Part shown: positions 48,541 to 56,428 of the stretch, piece after piece
Numbering within the stretch: position 1 is the stretch's first letter
Layout of the letters: each line of letters begins with the position of its first letter
Source of the DNA: Oscillospiraceae bacterium
Lineage (GTDB): Bacteria > Bacillota > Clostridia > Oscillospirales > Ruminococcaceae
Assembly: GCA_017472965.1 (NCBI GenBank)
Contig: JAFUNR010000014.1
Span: 1-56,428 of the forward strand
Length of the DNA stretch: 56,428 nt
Direction of reading: 5' to 3'
Program-made: the position numbers and the translations under genes
Notes under the pieces: generated by a model
What the model was told of the DNA's origin: nothing
The model's input: the letters and a program-made list of their open reading frames with translations, nothing else
Databases searched by the model: none

Positions 48541-49200
48541 ATGGGACTTTTTTCCCGTTCTATCGACAAGCGTCTTGCCGCTTACCAGAGCGAGCTGATC
48601 CGCACGCATTATGCTGAGGTGGAAAATATGTACCGCCAGATCCGCGGCTGGCGGCACGATTACCGCAATCACATTCAGGCGATGAAGGCCCACGCCGCCG
48701 CGGGGGATCTGGCAGCCATCCGCCGCTATCTGGATGAGCTGGATACCGATCTTTCCACCGTGGATACCGTCATCAAGACCGGCAATCCCATGACGGATGC
48801 CATTCTGAACAGCAAGATCTCGCTGGCAAGGGCGCGGGGCATTCCGGTGACGGCGGATGCCCATGTGCCGGTGGCGCTTTCCATTCCGGAGGTGGAGCTG
48901 TGCATCATTCTGGGCAATCTGTTTGACAATGCCATCGAGGCCAGCCTTGCCCTGCCGGAGGGTGAACGGGGCATCCGGGTGTATATGGATATCAAGGGAA
49001 GCCAGCTGTACATCTGCTTCACCAATTTCACCGCCGGCAAAAAGCTGAAAAAGCTGGGCGGGCGCTTTGCCTCCACCAAGGGGGAGGGCCGCGGCTTCGG
49101 GCTGGTGCGCATGGATACCGTCGTGACGCGGCACGGCGGCTGGCTGGACCGAAACAGCGAGGACGGCGCCTTTACCACCGAGATCCTTCTGCCGGTGTAG
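48541..49200 (+). CDS. GHKL-type histidine kinase lacking a membrane sensor domain
   Basis: A 219-residue protein starting at ATG 48541 behind GGAGG. It begins directly with the helical dimerisation region (YQSELIRTHYAEVENMYRQIRGWRHDYRNHIQAM; H39 of RHDYRNH is the likely phosphorylation site) and continues into a GHKL ATPase domain (ILGNLFDNAIEASL N box, then GFGLVRMDTVVTRHGGWL). AgrC-like kinases normally have six membrane segments before this; none exist here, and I find no separate sensor gene in 48452-48540. It may read a cytosolic signal or contact a membrane partner such as the adjacent ABC exporter. Confidence 0.85.
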   Translation: MGLFSRSIDKRLAAYQSELIRTHYAEVENMYRQIRGWRHDYRNHIQAMKAHAAAGDLAAIRRYLDELDTDLSTVDTVIKTGNPMTDAILNSKISLARARGIPVTADAHVPVALSIPEVELCIILGNLFDNAIEASLALPEGERGIRVYMDIKGSQLYICFTNFTAGKKLKKLGGRFASTKGEGRGFGLVRMDTVVTRHGGWLDRNSEDGAFTTEILLPV

Positions 49201-49336
49201 GGCGGCGCGCAGTAAAAAGCGCGCCGGAGGCACCGCCCTGAAAGGATCCTTCGCTGCGCCCGGGGTGACGAGCGGCTTGCTGTCGCTTCGGGCCTGCCGC
49301 TGTGCAATTCATCACCGTAAAAGCACATTTCATCCC

Positions 49337-49363
49337 AAAAAGCTCCGGCAGCGGAGCTTTTTG
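49337..49363 (+). terminator. Terminator upstream of the ABC exporter
   Basis: AAAAGCTCCG-N4-CGGAGCTTTTT perfect stem. It ends 2 bases before a TG-extended -10 TATAAT (49366-49371), so the exporter probably has its own promoter immediately behind this terminator. Confidence 0.75.
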
Positions 49364-49397
49364 TGTATAATGGCGCTGTACCAGGGAGGGACGGTTT

Positions 49398-51251
49398 ATG
49401 GAAAACGAAACATTGAAAAAACGAATCCGGCCGAAATACAGCGCATGGAGCAACTGCCTGTGGATGCTGGGCCGCGCATGGCGCACGGAAAAAAGCGTGC
49501 TGGTGCTGGCCGCGCTGCTGGTGGTGATGGGCACGGCGCAATCGCTGCTGCAGCTGCTGGCCGCGCCCATGGTGGTGCGCGCGGTGGAAAACCGCCTGCC
49601 CCTGCCGCAGCTGCTGGGAGTCATCTTCGCCTTTGCGGGCGGGCTGGTGGTATGCGCGGGGATGATCGGCTGGCTGCAAACGAATCAGTACAACGGACGC
49701 ATGACGGTACGCACACAAATTCGGGTGCTATGCAAAACCAAGTTGTGGAAAACCTCTTATGCCAATTTACAGCAGCCGTCGTTTCTTTCCGCTGCGCACC
49801 GCGCACAGGATGCGACCAACGACTACTGGAACGGCGTGCATGCGGTCTGGGACTATTACACAGAGCTGCTCACCGCTGCGTTCTGCTTTCTCGTATGGAG
49901 CACCCTGCTCATTGGGGTAGATCCTCTGCTGCTGGCAGTCACTGCCATAACCTCTTTGCTCGGTTTTCTGGGCGAAAATCTGGGATGGCATCGGGCACGC
50001 CGTTTCACGGCGGATCAGGGCGGCGCTGTTCACCGGTTGAAGTATATCGACCGATGTGCCCGGGACACTGTACTTGCCAAGGATCTCCGTTTGTATCATA
50101 TGCAGCCCATGCTGGAAAACGCCGTCGCCGATGCCTCAAAAACACTGTATCATTATATGCACAAGTTTGCATTGCATCGTTTTCTTGGCTTTTCTGTTTC
50201 ACCGTGCATGGATCTGATACGCAACAGTGTCGCTTACGCATATCTCCTATCCATCGTTCTGAAAAACGAAATGACCGCCGCGCAGTTTTTACTGGCCTTT
50301 TCCGCTGTTACTGCTTTGGGAAGCCGTCTGGCCGATATCTGTACCTTTATCAGCAACATCAAAACCGCCAGTCAGGACATCAGCCATGTTCGGGAATTTC
50401 TGGATATCGAGGAACCGTTTCTGTTTAAAAACGGCACGGCTGTTCCCGCTGCACCTGACGGCAAATATATCATCCGGCTTCGGGATGTAAGCTACCGCTA
50501 TCCGGGTGCGGAAAACGACACGCTCTCCCACATTGATCTCACTCTTTCCCCCGGTGAAAAGCTGGCAGTGGTGGGCCTGAACGGCGCAGGAAAAACCACG
50601 CTGATCAAATTGCTTTGCGGTTTTCTGGATCCCACCGAAGGCGAGGTGCTGCTCAACGGGCAGGATATCCGCCAATACGACCGGCGGCAGTATTACGCGC
50701 TGTTTTCCGCGGTATGGCAGCAGCACGGGGTCCTTGCCATGAGCATCGCGGAAAATGTGGCCTGTACAGCAGCGGACAGCCCCGCATTCGACCGGACACG
50801 GGTGGAGGAATGTCTGGATAAAGCCGGGCTTTCCGCCAAAATCCGCTCTCTGCCCAACGGCTTCGCATCCCTGTTGGGAAAGGCCGTCCATCTGGATGCC
50901 GTACAACTTTCCGGCGGCGAGGAGCAGCGCCTGCTGCTGGCGCGCGCACTGTACAAGGATGCCCCCTTCATCGTTCTGGACGAACCGACTGCCGCATTGG
51001 ACCCCATTGCCGAAAGCGAAATATATCAGCGCTACGACCAGCTCACCGCCGGTAAAAGTGCCGTATACATCAGCCACCGGCTGGCCTCCACCCGCTTTTG
51101 CGACCGCATCATTCTAATCGCGGACGGCGGCTTTGCCGAATGCGGCTCCCATGAAGAGCTGATCGCTGCAAACGGACGCTATGCGGAGCTGTACGAGATT
51201 CAGAGCCGCTACTATAAAAGCGAAGAGGAGGCTGCCGAACATGAGCAGTGA
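49398..51251 (+). CDS. ABC exporter subunit A (fused membrane and ATPase domains)
   Basis: A 617-residue type IV ABC exporter half. Six membrane segments lie in about residues 30-340; the ATPase domain has Walker A GLNGAGKTT (about residue 395), the Q-loop region, signature LSGGEEQRLLLARAL (E instead of the usual Q after GG-E), Walker B FIVLDEPTAALDP and switch histidine ISHRL. ATG 49398 has GGGAGG upstream. It overlaps the next gene by 11 bases, and the two proteins share the same layout, so they should form a heterodimer. No peptidase C39 domain or substrate peptide gene is seen. The part from about 49670 onward is noticeably less GC-rich than its first 270 bases. Confidence 0.92.
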   Translation: MENETLKKRIRPKYSAWSNCLWMLGRAWRTEKSVLVLAALLVVMGTAQSLLQLLAAPMVVRAVENRLPLPQLLGVIFAFAGGLVVCAGMIGWLQTNQYNGRMTVRTQIRVLCKTKLWKTSYANLQQPSFLSAAHRAQDATNDYWNGVHAVWDYYTELLTAAFCFLVWSTLLIGVDPLLLAVTAITSLLGFLGENLGWHRARRFTADQGGAVHRLKYIDRCARDTVLAKDLRLYHMQPMLENAVADASKTLYHYMHKFALHRFLGFSVSPCMDLIRNSVAYAYLLSIVLKNEMTAAQFLLAFSAVTALGSRLADICTFISNIKTASQDISHVREFLDIEEPFLFKNGTAVPAAPDGKYIIRLRDVSYRYPGAENDTLSHIDLTLSPGEKLAVVGLNGAGKTTLIKLLCGFLDPTEGEVLLNGQDIRQYDRRQYYALFSAVWQQHGVLAMSIAENVACTAADSPAFDRTRVEECLDKAGLSAKIRSLPNGFASLLGKAVHLDAVQLSGGEEQRLLLARALYKDAPFIVLDEPTAALDPIAESEIYQRYDQLTAGKSAVYISHRLASTRFCDRIILIADGGFAECGSHEELIAANGRYAELYEIQSRYYKSEEEAAEHEQ

Positions 51252-53106
51252 TACAAAGCGCCTTTCACTGTTAAGAGGATTCCGTATGTTGGCCAAAGGG
51301 CTGCGCCTCTGGGGTTCCATGCTGCCTAAATATCTGCTGGCCACCGGTACGGATGGCTTCATCGGCGCAATTTCCCCCTATGTGGCAGTATGGTTTTCCG
51401 CCCGTCTGCTGGATGAGATCGGCGGCGCACGGTGCGAACAGGTCATCCTTCGCCTTGCCGCCGGTGCGGCGGTCTGCGCCTCTTTGCTTGCATTGATCCG
51501 GCTTTGGGCCAATTGCCACGGCAAATCCTATCGTGAGATGCTGCGCCACAAGGAGGAATGGCTTTTCGGCCAAAAGCAGCTGCACATGGATTTTGCAACG
51601 ATCGAAGATCCGGACACTATCAATTCATACAGCCACATCATGGAAATGCGCAGTATAGGCGATCTGGGTCTGCGCAACTGCATCATCCAGATGCAAAATC
51701 TATGGAAATGGGGTTTGACAGCTTTGTGTTCCGGCATAATGTGCATCGGACTTTTCACCCACCGCATTCCTGCCGGCAGCATCCTTCCATGGCTGGATCA
51801 CCCTTTGGCATATCTGGGACTGGTGCTCTGTCTGGTCTTTGCCATACTGCTTGCACCCGTATTTACCCGCCGCGAAGCTGCCGTATGGGATGAATTGGAC
51901 GGCAGGTTTGTGCTGATCAACCGCCGATGGGATTTTTACAGCAGTATCGGAGAATCCCCCGAGTGGCATATGGACCTTCGCAGTTACCCACTGACCGATC
52001 TGTGCAAAAAGGAACTGGCCGCGATCAGTGAGCTTCACTCTTTCCGCGGGCCTCTCACGCCGTTTTATTTTAAAAAGCTCGGCGTTTACAATGCACTTTC
52101 CGGTGCGGTCGGCGCCGGGGTCACTCTGGCAGCCTATCTGTTCATCTGCCTGCGGGCGTGGGCAGGGGCCTTCGGCGTGGGCAGCATTGCCCAATATGTC
52201 AGTGCCGTCACCGGATTATGTGCAGGCATCTCCGGTGTGCTCCGCATTCTGGAAAGCATCCGCAGCAACGCACCGTATCTGGAAAAAGTCTTCCAATGGC
52301 TGGACACCCCCGACGAGATGTACAAGGGGTCGCTCAGTGTGGAAAAGCGCGCCGACCGCAATTACAAGGTGGAATTCCGCCATGTCAGTTTCCGTTATCC
52401 CGGCAGCGAGGTCTGGGCGCTGCGGGATGTGAGCTTCCGCTTTTGCATCGGCCAGCGGCTGGCGGTGGTGGGCCCCAACGGCAGCGGCAAAACCACCATG
52501 ATCAAGCTGCTGTGCCGGCTGTATGATCCCACCGAGGGCGAGATTCTGCTCAACGGCATCGACATCCGCAAATACGATCCAAAGCAGTACATGGATATCT
52601 TTTCGGTGGTGTTTCAGGATTTCCGGCTGCTGGCGCTGCCGCTTGGGCAGAATGTGGCGGGCAGCACGGAATACGATGCCGCCCGCGCCGCCGACTGTCT
52701 GCAAAAGGCCGGACTGGGCGGCTGGCTTGAAAAGCTGCCGCAGGGGCTGGACACCTGCCTTTACCGGGAATTCGATGAGCAGGGGGTAGATATCTCCGGC
52801 GGCGAGGCGCAGAAGATCGCCATCGCCCGGGCACTTTACAAAAATGCGCCCTTTATCATACTGGACGAGCCCACCGCCGCGCTGGATCCCATCGCCGAGG
52901 CGCAGGTCTATGCCGGCTTTGACACCCTGATCGGCGACCGTACCGCCGTGTACATCAGCCACCGGCTTTCCAGCTGCAAATTCTGCGATGCCATCGCCGT
53001 ATTCGATTCCGGGCGCATTGTACAGTTCGGCACCCACAGCGAGCTGGTGGATGCTCCGGGGCGTTACGCCGAGCTCTGGGCGGCACAGGCGCAGTATTAC
53101 ATCTGA
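51241..53106 (+). CDS. ABC exporter subunit B (fused membrane and ATPase domains)
   Basis: A 621-residue partner of the preceding subunit, starting at ATG 51241 inside the end of that gene with GAGGAGG upstream. Membrane segments are in about 25-350; ATPase motifs are GPNGSGKTT, ISGGEAQKIAIARAL, FIILDEPTAALDP and ISHRL, all intact, so both ATP sites of the pair look functional. The two-component genes immediately upstream are likely regulators, as in bacteriocin or antimicrobial-peptide export systems, but the cargo is unknown. The ATPase half (from about 52400) has the high GC of the region, while the membrane half is less GC-rich. Confidence 0.92.
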   Translation: MSSDTKRLSLLRGFRMLAKGLRLWGSMLPKYLLATGTDGFIGAISPYVAVWFSARLLDEIGGARCEQVILRLAAGAAVCASLLALIRLWANCHGKSYREMLRHKEEWLFGQKQLHMDFATIEDPDTINSYSHIMEMRSIGDLGLRNCIIQMQNLWKWGLTALCSGIMCIGLFTHRIPAGSILPWLDHPLAYLGLVLCLVFAILLAPVFTRREAAVWDELDGRFVLINRRWDFYSSIGESPEWHMDLRSYPLTDLCKKELAAISELHSFRGPLTPFYFKKLGVYNALSGAVGAGVTLAAYLFICLRAWAGAFGVGSIAQYVSAVTGLCAGISGVLRILESIRSNAPYLEKVFQWLDTPDEMYKGSLSVEKRADRNYKVEFRHVSFRYPGSEVWALRDVSFRFCIGQRLAVVGPNGSGKTTMIKLLCRLYDPTEGEILLNGIDIRKYDPKQYMDIFSVVFQDFRLLALPLGQNVAGSTEYDAARAADCLQKAGLGGWLEKLPQGLDTCLYREFDEQGVDISGGEAQKIAIARALYKNAPFIILDEPTAALDPIAEAQVYAGFDTLIGDRTAVYISHRLSSCKFCDAIAVFDSGRIVQFGTHSELVDAPGRYAELWAAQAQYYI

Positions 53107-53121
53107 ATTTATACGGCACAG

Positions 53122-53165
53122 GCTGCCGCGGGGGGAATATCCTGCCGCGGCGGCTTCTTTTTCTT
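53122..53165 (+). terminator. Terminator after the ABC exporter
   Basis: GCTGCCGCGG / CCGCGGCGGC stem (one mismatch), then TTCTTTTTCTTTC. Confidence 0.7.
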
Positions 53166-53197
53166 TCGGCAGCGGTCTTTTTAAAACGGCGGTTTGA

Positions 53198-53226
53198 TTG
53201 ACAAAGCGGCTCACCGGCATTATGAT
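53198..53226 (+). promoter_or_regulatory. Promoter of the ceramidase-like/GH3 operon
   Basis: TTGACA (53198-53203), 17-base spacer, TATGAT (53221-53226). Confidence 0.75.
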
Positions 53227-53313
53227 ATAGATAAAACAGATATATCCGATACCGATCGAACCGACCGGCTGTTATTCTCCGTCTGTTTTTCGGCATCGGG
53301 AAGGAGCGTACAC

Positions 53314-54543
53314 ATGAAAGCAGGGTTTGCCCATCGGGATATCACCCCCGCCGCATCCATGAAGATGGCCGGCTTCGACCGGCGAAAGGCCCCTGCCGCC
53401 GGCAGGCTGGATGCGCTGCAGGTCTCGGCGCTGGTGCTTTGCGATGAGCAGGACGGTGTGCTGGTGCTGCTGGGCTTTGATCTGCTGGGGCTGAATACCG
53501 CCCTGTGCGATGCGGTACGCACCGCTGCCGCCGAAGCCTGCGGGCTTGCGCCGGAATGCATCTGGGTGAGTGCCACCCACACCCACAGCGGACCGACGCT
53601 GCCTTATCCCGCGCAGGATGCCGGGGTCGCCGCCTATATTGAAGAACTGCTGAGCCGCGCCGCCGAAGCCGCCGCCGAAGCGCTGGCTGCCGCCGTGCCC
53701 GCCGCGGCAGAATTCGCCGATGCACCGGTACGGGGGTTGACCTCGCTGCGCAACCGCGGGCGTGCCGGCTCGGATTTTGCCATGCCCATGCCGGTGTTCC
53801 GGCTGCACTGCGGCGGGCAGCCGCTGTATTTTCTGCGCATCTGCTGTCACCCCACCGTGCTCAATGAACAAAACCTTCTGTATTCTGCCGATCTGGTGGG
53901 GCGTATCCGCACCGCGCTGGGGGCGGATGCCCTGATTTTGAACGGCGCCTGCGGGGATCTTTCCACCCGGTTCACCCGCCGGGCATCCGATGCCGCCGAG
54001 CTGGAACGGCTGGGTGCGCTGCCGGCACAGGCGGCGCTGCGGGCCGCTTATACCTCCGCCCCCGCCTTTGGCAGCCGGCTGCGCTGCGCACACCGGCGGT
54101 TTTCTCTGGAGCGGTGGCTCGGGCCGCAGGGCGAGGAGCGCACCGCACTGATGGCGGCGGTGCGCCGCAAGGCCGATGCCTGCACCGACACGCAGGCGCT
54201 GCGGGAATACGATTCCATCCTTGCGGTGCTGGAGCGCCCCGTCGCCGCGCCGCAGACCCGGCAGCTTTGCATCAGTGCGGCACATCTGGGCAGCTGTATC
54301 CTGCTGGGGATTCCCTTTGAGATGGACCACGCCGACAGCCTTTCGCTGGAAAGCCGGCTGACCGCCCTTGCGGGCTGCCCGGTGTACCTTATCTGCTACA
54401 CCGGCGGCGCGGAAAGCTACCTGCCCAGCGGCGCACCGCTGACGGAAAACAGCACCTATGAGGATTTTGCGGCGTTGTTTTCGCCCGAGTCGCGTGCACA
54501 GGTACAGAAATACGCCGAGGAGTGCGTGCGGGAGCTGCTGTGA
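53314..54543 (+). CDS. Neutral/alkaline ceramidase-like hydrolase
   Basis: A 409-residue protein from ATG 53314 behind AAGGAG. The N-terminal KAGFAHRDITP, the SATHTHSGP motif (H89, H91), CCHPTV (H179) and GACGDLSTRF follow the zinc-site order of the neutral ceramidase N-terminal domain. It is shorter than true ceramidases, lacks their C-terminal immunoglobulin-like domain and has no signal peptide, so a cytosolic amide- or ester-hydrolase on another substrate is more likely than ceramide cleavage. Similar short proteins are often found next to glycosidases; here a GH3 enzyme follows 86 bases downstream, and the pair probably degrades one compound together. Confidence 0.8.
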   Translation: MKAGFAHRDITPAASMKMAGFDRRKAPAAGRLDALQVSALVLCDEQDGVLVLLGFDLLGLNTALCDAVRTAAAEACGLAPECIWVSATHTHSGPTLPYPAQDAGVAAYIEELLSRAAEAAAEALAAAVPAAAEFADAPVRGLTSLRNRGRAGSDFAMPMPVFRLHCGGQPLYFLRICCHPTVLNEQNLLYSADLVGRIRTALGADALILNGACGDLSTRFTRRASDAAELERLGALPAQAALRAAYTSAPAFGSRLRCAHRRFSLERWLGPQGEERTALMAAVRRKADACTDTQALREYDSILAVLERPVAAPQTRQLCISAAHLGSCILLGIPFEMDHADSLSLESRLTALAGCPVYLICYTGGAESYLPSGAPLTENSTYEDFAALFSPESRAQVQKYAEECVRELL

Positions 54544-54629
54544 ACAGCAGCGCTGCCCGAAGAAACACATCCGCAACAATGCCGCCCTGCTGCGGCGGCT
54601 GCCGGAAGGACCGGATAAAGGAGAACACC

Positions 54630-56189
54630 ATGGATGCGACACTGAAACACAAGATCGGCCAGATGCTCATCGCGGGCTTCCCCTCGCCGGAGGTGGATGC
54701 ACAGGCGCGGGCGCTGGTCAAAGATTTCTGCGTGGGCAATTTTGCACTGTTCGGGCGAAACATCGTGGATACCGCACAGGTCTGCCGCATGATCGACGGG
54801 CTGCACGCCCTTGCCTATGAGGCCAACGGCGTGGCGGCGTTGATCGGCACCGATCAGGAGGGCGGCGTGGTCAGCCGCATCACCACCGGCGCAGCGCTTT
54901 TTCCCGGCACCATGGCTGCGGCGGCAAGCCCCGGCGCGGATACCTTCCGCATGGGCGAAAACTGCGGGCGCATCCTCAGCACGCTGGGCATCCGGTGCAG
55001 CTTTTCGCCGGTACTGGATGTGAACATGGATCCCATGAATCCCATCATCGGCAGCCGCGCCTACTGCGACGATCCCGAAACGGTGGCGCGGCTGGGTACC
55101 GCCATGCTGCGGGGCATGCAGGCGGCGGGCACGGCGGCAGCGGTGAAGCATTTTCCCGGTCACGGCAATGTGGCGGGGGATTCCCACCTGATGCTGCCGC
55201 GCAACTCCACCCCGCACAGCGTGCTGGAGACCACCGAGTGGATGACCTTCCGCAGAGCTTTTGAAGCGGGCGCCGATGCGCTGATGACCTGCCATGTGGT
55301 CTTTGAGGATGTGGACAGCGCGTACCCCGCCACCCTCTCCCCTGCCATCATGACCGGACTGCTGCGCGAACAGCTGGGCTTTACCGGCATCGCCATCACC
55401 GACTGCATGGAGATGGATGCCGTGCGCAAATGCTACGGCATCGGCCGCGGCGCGGTACTGGCGGTACAGGCCGGCTGTGACATCCTGTGCTTCTCCCACA
55501 CCTATGAAGCTGTGGCAGAAGCGGCACAGGCGCTGTACGATGCGGTGGACCGCGGTGAGATCAGCGCAGCGCGCATTGAGGAATCCTACCGGCGGATCAT
55601 GGCGGTCAAGAAAAAATACGGTCTGCTGACCCCGCCCGTCATCGATGCAGCCGCAGCGCAGCGCCGGATGCAGGATGCCGCCGCCATCGCTTACAATCAG
55701 CAGGTATCCCGCCGCAGCATGACCATTCTGCGGGATACAGGCGGGCTGCAAAAGCTGAAGAATGCAAAGAGCCCCCGCTTTTTTGCACCGGCCTCCATTG
55801 CCGTGACCGGCGCGGAGGACAAGGACCGTGCCCCCACCCGCTTTGCCGCGCTTGCCGCCGCAAGGCTGGGCGGCGATGGGGTGGAGATCCCCATGAACGA
55901 ACTGGACGAGGCTACGCTTGCCGCCATCAGCGACCCGGGCTGGGATGTGGGCGTACTGGCGCTTTACAATGCGCGGCTGCGCGACGGCCAGCAGGCAGTG
56001 CTGCGCACACTGGAAGCAGACGGCCGCCCGCTGGTGGTGGCGCTGCTGGGCGCGCCCTACGATCTGCCGCTGGTGCAGCGTGCCGACAGCGTGATCTGCG
56101 GCTACGAATACACATGGCTTTCGGCCAATGCGCTGCTGGATGCGCTGGCAAGCGGGGAATTCCCCGGGAAAAGCCCGGTGAAGCTGTAA
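54630..56189 (+). CDS. GH3 beta-N-acetylhexosaminidase-like (NagZ type)
   Basis: A 519-residue cytosolic enzyme from ATG 54630 behind AAAGGAG. The (beta/alpha)8 domain shows LIGTDQEGGVVSRI, KHFPGHG (173-179) and the GDSH histidine/aspartate pair (D184, H186) that acts as acid/base in NagZ-like GH3 enzymes, plus the nucleophile D258 in AITDCMEMDAV. The C-terminal 150 residues form the second, smaller GH3 domain seen in Firmicute NagZ (BsNagZ-like). It should remove beta-linked N-acetylglucosamine, for example from muropeptides or N-glycan fragments. Cotranscribed with the ceramidase-like gene. Confidence 0.9.
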   Translation: MDATLKHKIGQMLIAGFPSPEVDAQARALVKDFCVGNFALFGRNIVDTAQVCRMIDGLHALAYEANGVAALIGTDQEGGVVSRITTGAALFPGTMAAAASPGADTFRMGENCGRILSTLGIRCSFSPVLDVNMDPMNPIIGSRAYCDDPETVARLGTAMLRGMQAAGTAAAVKHFPGHGNVAGDSHLMLPRNSTPHSVLETTEWMTFRRAFEAGADALMTCHVVFEDVDSAYPATLSPAIMTGLLREQLGFTGIAITDCMEMDAVRKCYGIGRGAVLAVQAGCDILCFSHTYEAVAEAAQALYDAVDRGEISAARIEESYRRIMAVKKKYGLLTPPVIDAAAAQRRMQDAAAIAYNQQVSRRSMTILRDTGGLQKLKNAKSPRFFAPASIAVTGAEDKDRAPTRFAALAAARLGGDGVEIPMNELDEATLAAISDPGWDVGVLALYNARLRDGQQAVLRTLEADGRPLVVALLGAPYDLPLVQRADSVICGYEYTWLSANALLDALASGEFPGKSPVKL

Positions 56190-56218
56190 ACAATAAAAGT
56201 AAATGCCGGAAAGGCCAT

Positions 56219-56248
56219 AGCGGATGGCGAAAAAGTCATCCGCTTTTT
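56219..56248 (+). terminator. Terminator after the GH3 gene
   Basis: AGCGGATG / CATCCGCT stem with TTTTT tail. Confidence 0.75.
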
Positions 56249-56268
56249 GTATGTCCGCGAACAGAAAA

Positions 56269-56300
56269 CGCCCCCGGACGGGAAAATCCGTCCGGGGGCG
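56269..56300 (-). terminator. Terminator of the gene entering from the right edge
   Basis: CGCCCCCGGACGG / CCGTCCGGGGGCG perfect 13-bp stem; a T-run (TTTTC) follows on the minus strand. Confidence 0.75.
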
Positions 56301-56333
56301 CTGCGTTTTGAAAAAGGTTAAACCGGAATTGCT

Positions 56334-56428
56334 TTACTCCTCATTGCCGCCAAAGCGAATACGTGCCATCTCGCTGTAGACCACAATTGCCTTGCACAGA
56401 TCCACAACGGTACCGGTGGATCCCTTCA
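56334..56428 (-). CDS. C-terminal end of an unrecognised protein
   Basis: Thirty-one codons on the minus strand read in from the right window edge and end at the TAA 56334-56336, followed by the terminator at 56269-56300. The visible end contains TVVDLCKAIVVYSEMARIRF and closes with GGNEE. Clean codon use and the terminator support a real gene; I do not recognise the family from this fragment. Confidence 0.6.
   Translation of the reverse strand, partial: KGSTGTVVDLCKAIVVYSEMARIRFGGNEE

Noticed and set aside
49201-49397. Possible small peptide gene (exporter cargo) or REP-like element
   Set aside because: I found no frame with both a start signal and a leader-like peptide. A stretch at 49243-49295 resembles scattered GC-rich repeats of other genomes, but only one copy is visible here.

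Overview
This is a GC-rich chromosomal window with Gram-positive features: strong AGGAGG-type ribosome binding sites, TTGACA/TATAAT-like promoters with 17-base spacers, BlaI/M56 signalling, LytTR and GHKL regulators, and a Nif/Isc-type Fe-S cluster. It also carries intracellular glycosidases of gut-commensal type. Together these suggest a GC-rich Clostridia member of the Oscillospiraceae/Ruminococcaceae kind (Faecalibacterium/Subdoligranulum/Gemmiger-like). That placement is inference from gene content; no rRNA is present to confirm it.

Left edge (1-1.3 kb): two GNAT acetyltransferase genes of visibly lower GC sit beside a tRNA with anticodon CAT. The tRNA's 3' end and terminator are duplicated as a perfect 78-bp direct repeat, which resembles an attachment-site scar. 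Housekeeping and transport block (1.4-13.2 kb): two tandem MATE exporters; pnuC with a structured leader; a flavin split-barrel protein carrying a Cys-rich insertion; an Isc cluster (DUF1836-iscR, then nifS-nifU behind a separate promoter with an IscR-like palindrome); mnmM; and a run of small membrane and regulatory genes (DUF2975, YozG-type HTH, DUF4153/4173-type).

Signalling block (13.2-28.6 kb): a BlaI repressor with a clear double operator is coupled to a very large protein that fuses an M56 (BlaR1-type) membrane protease to an extracellular beta-rich segment and a solute-binding-protein domain. A lipoprotein with Asp-box repeats lies downstream. Then come an M18 aminopeptidase, a YhhN protein, a nucleoside-hydrolase-like protein, an ECF sigma/anti-sigma pair, and an OmpR-type two-component system followed by a zinc-ribbon/SH3 membrane protein.

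Glycan block (28.7-45.6 kb): several operons of signal-less, so probably cytosolic, enzymes. They are a GH43/GH32-like propeller protein with a two-domain flavodoxin-like oxidoreductase; a GH95 enzyme flanked by two uroporphyrinogen-decarboxylase-like proteins; and two beta-helix (GH141-like) proteins with a MATE transporter. Two AraC regulators lie among them. Two leftward promoters in the block share a near-identical palindromic box, and one of them would be read antisense through an AraC gene.

Right part (45.6-56.4 kb): hflKC; a LytTR response regulator with a GHKL kinase that has no sensor domain; a heterodimeric ABC exporter; a neutral-ceramidase-like protein with a GH3 beta-N-acetylglucosaminidase-like enzyme; and the 3' end of an unrecognised gene. 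The strongest candidates for something undescribed are the M56/solute-binding-protein sensor, the Cys-rich flavin protein and the GH95/GH141/UroD glycan locus.
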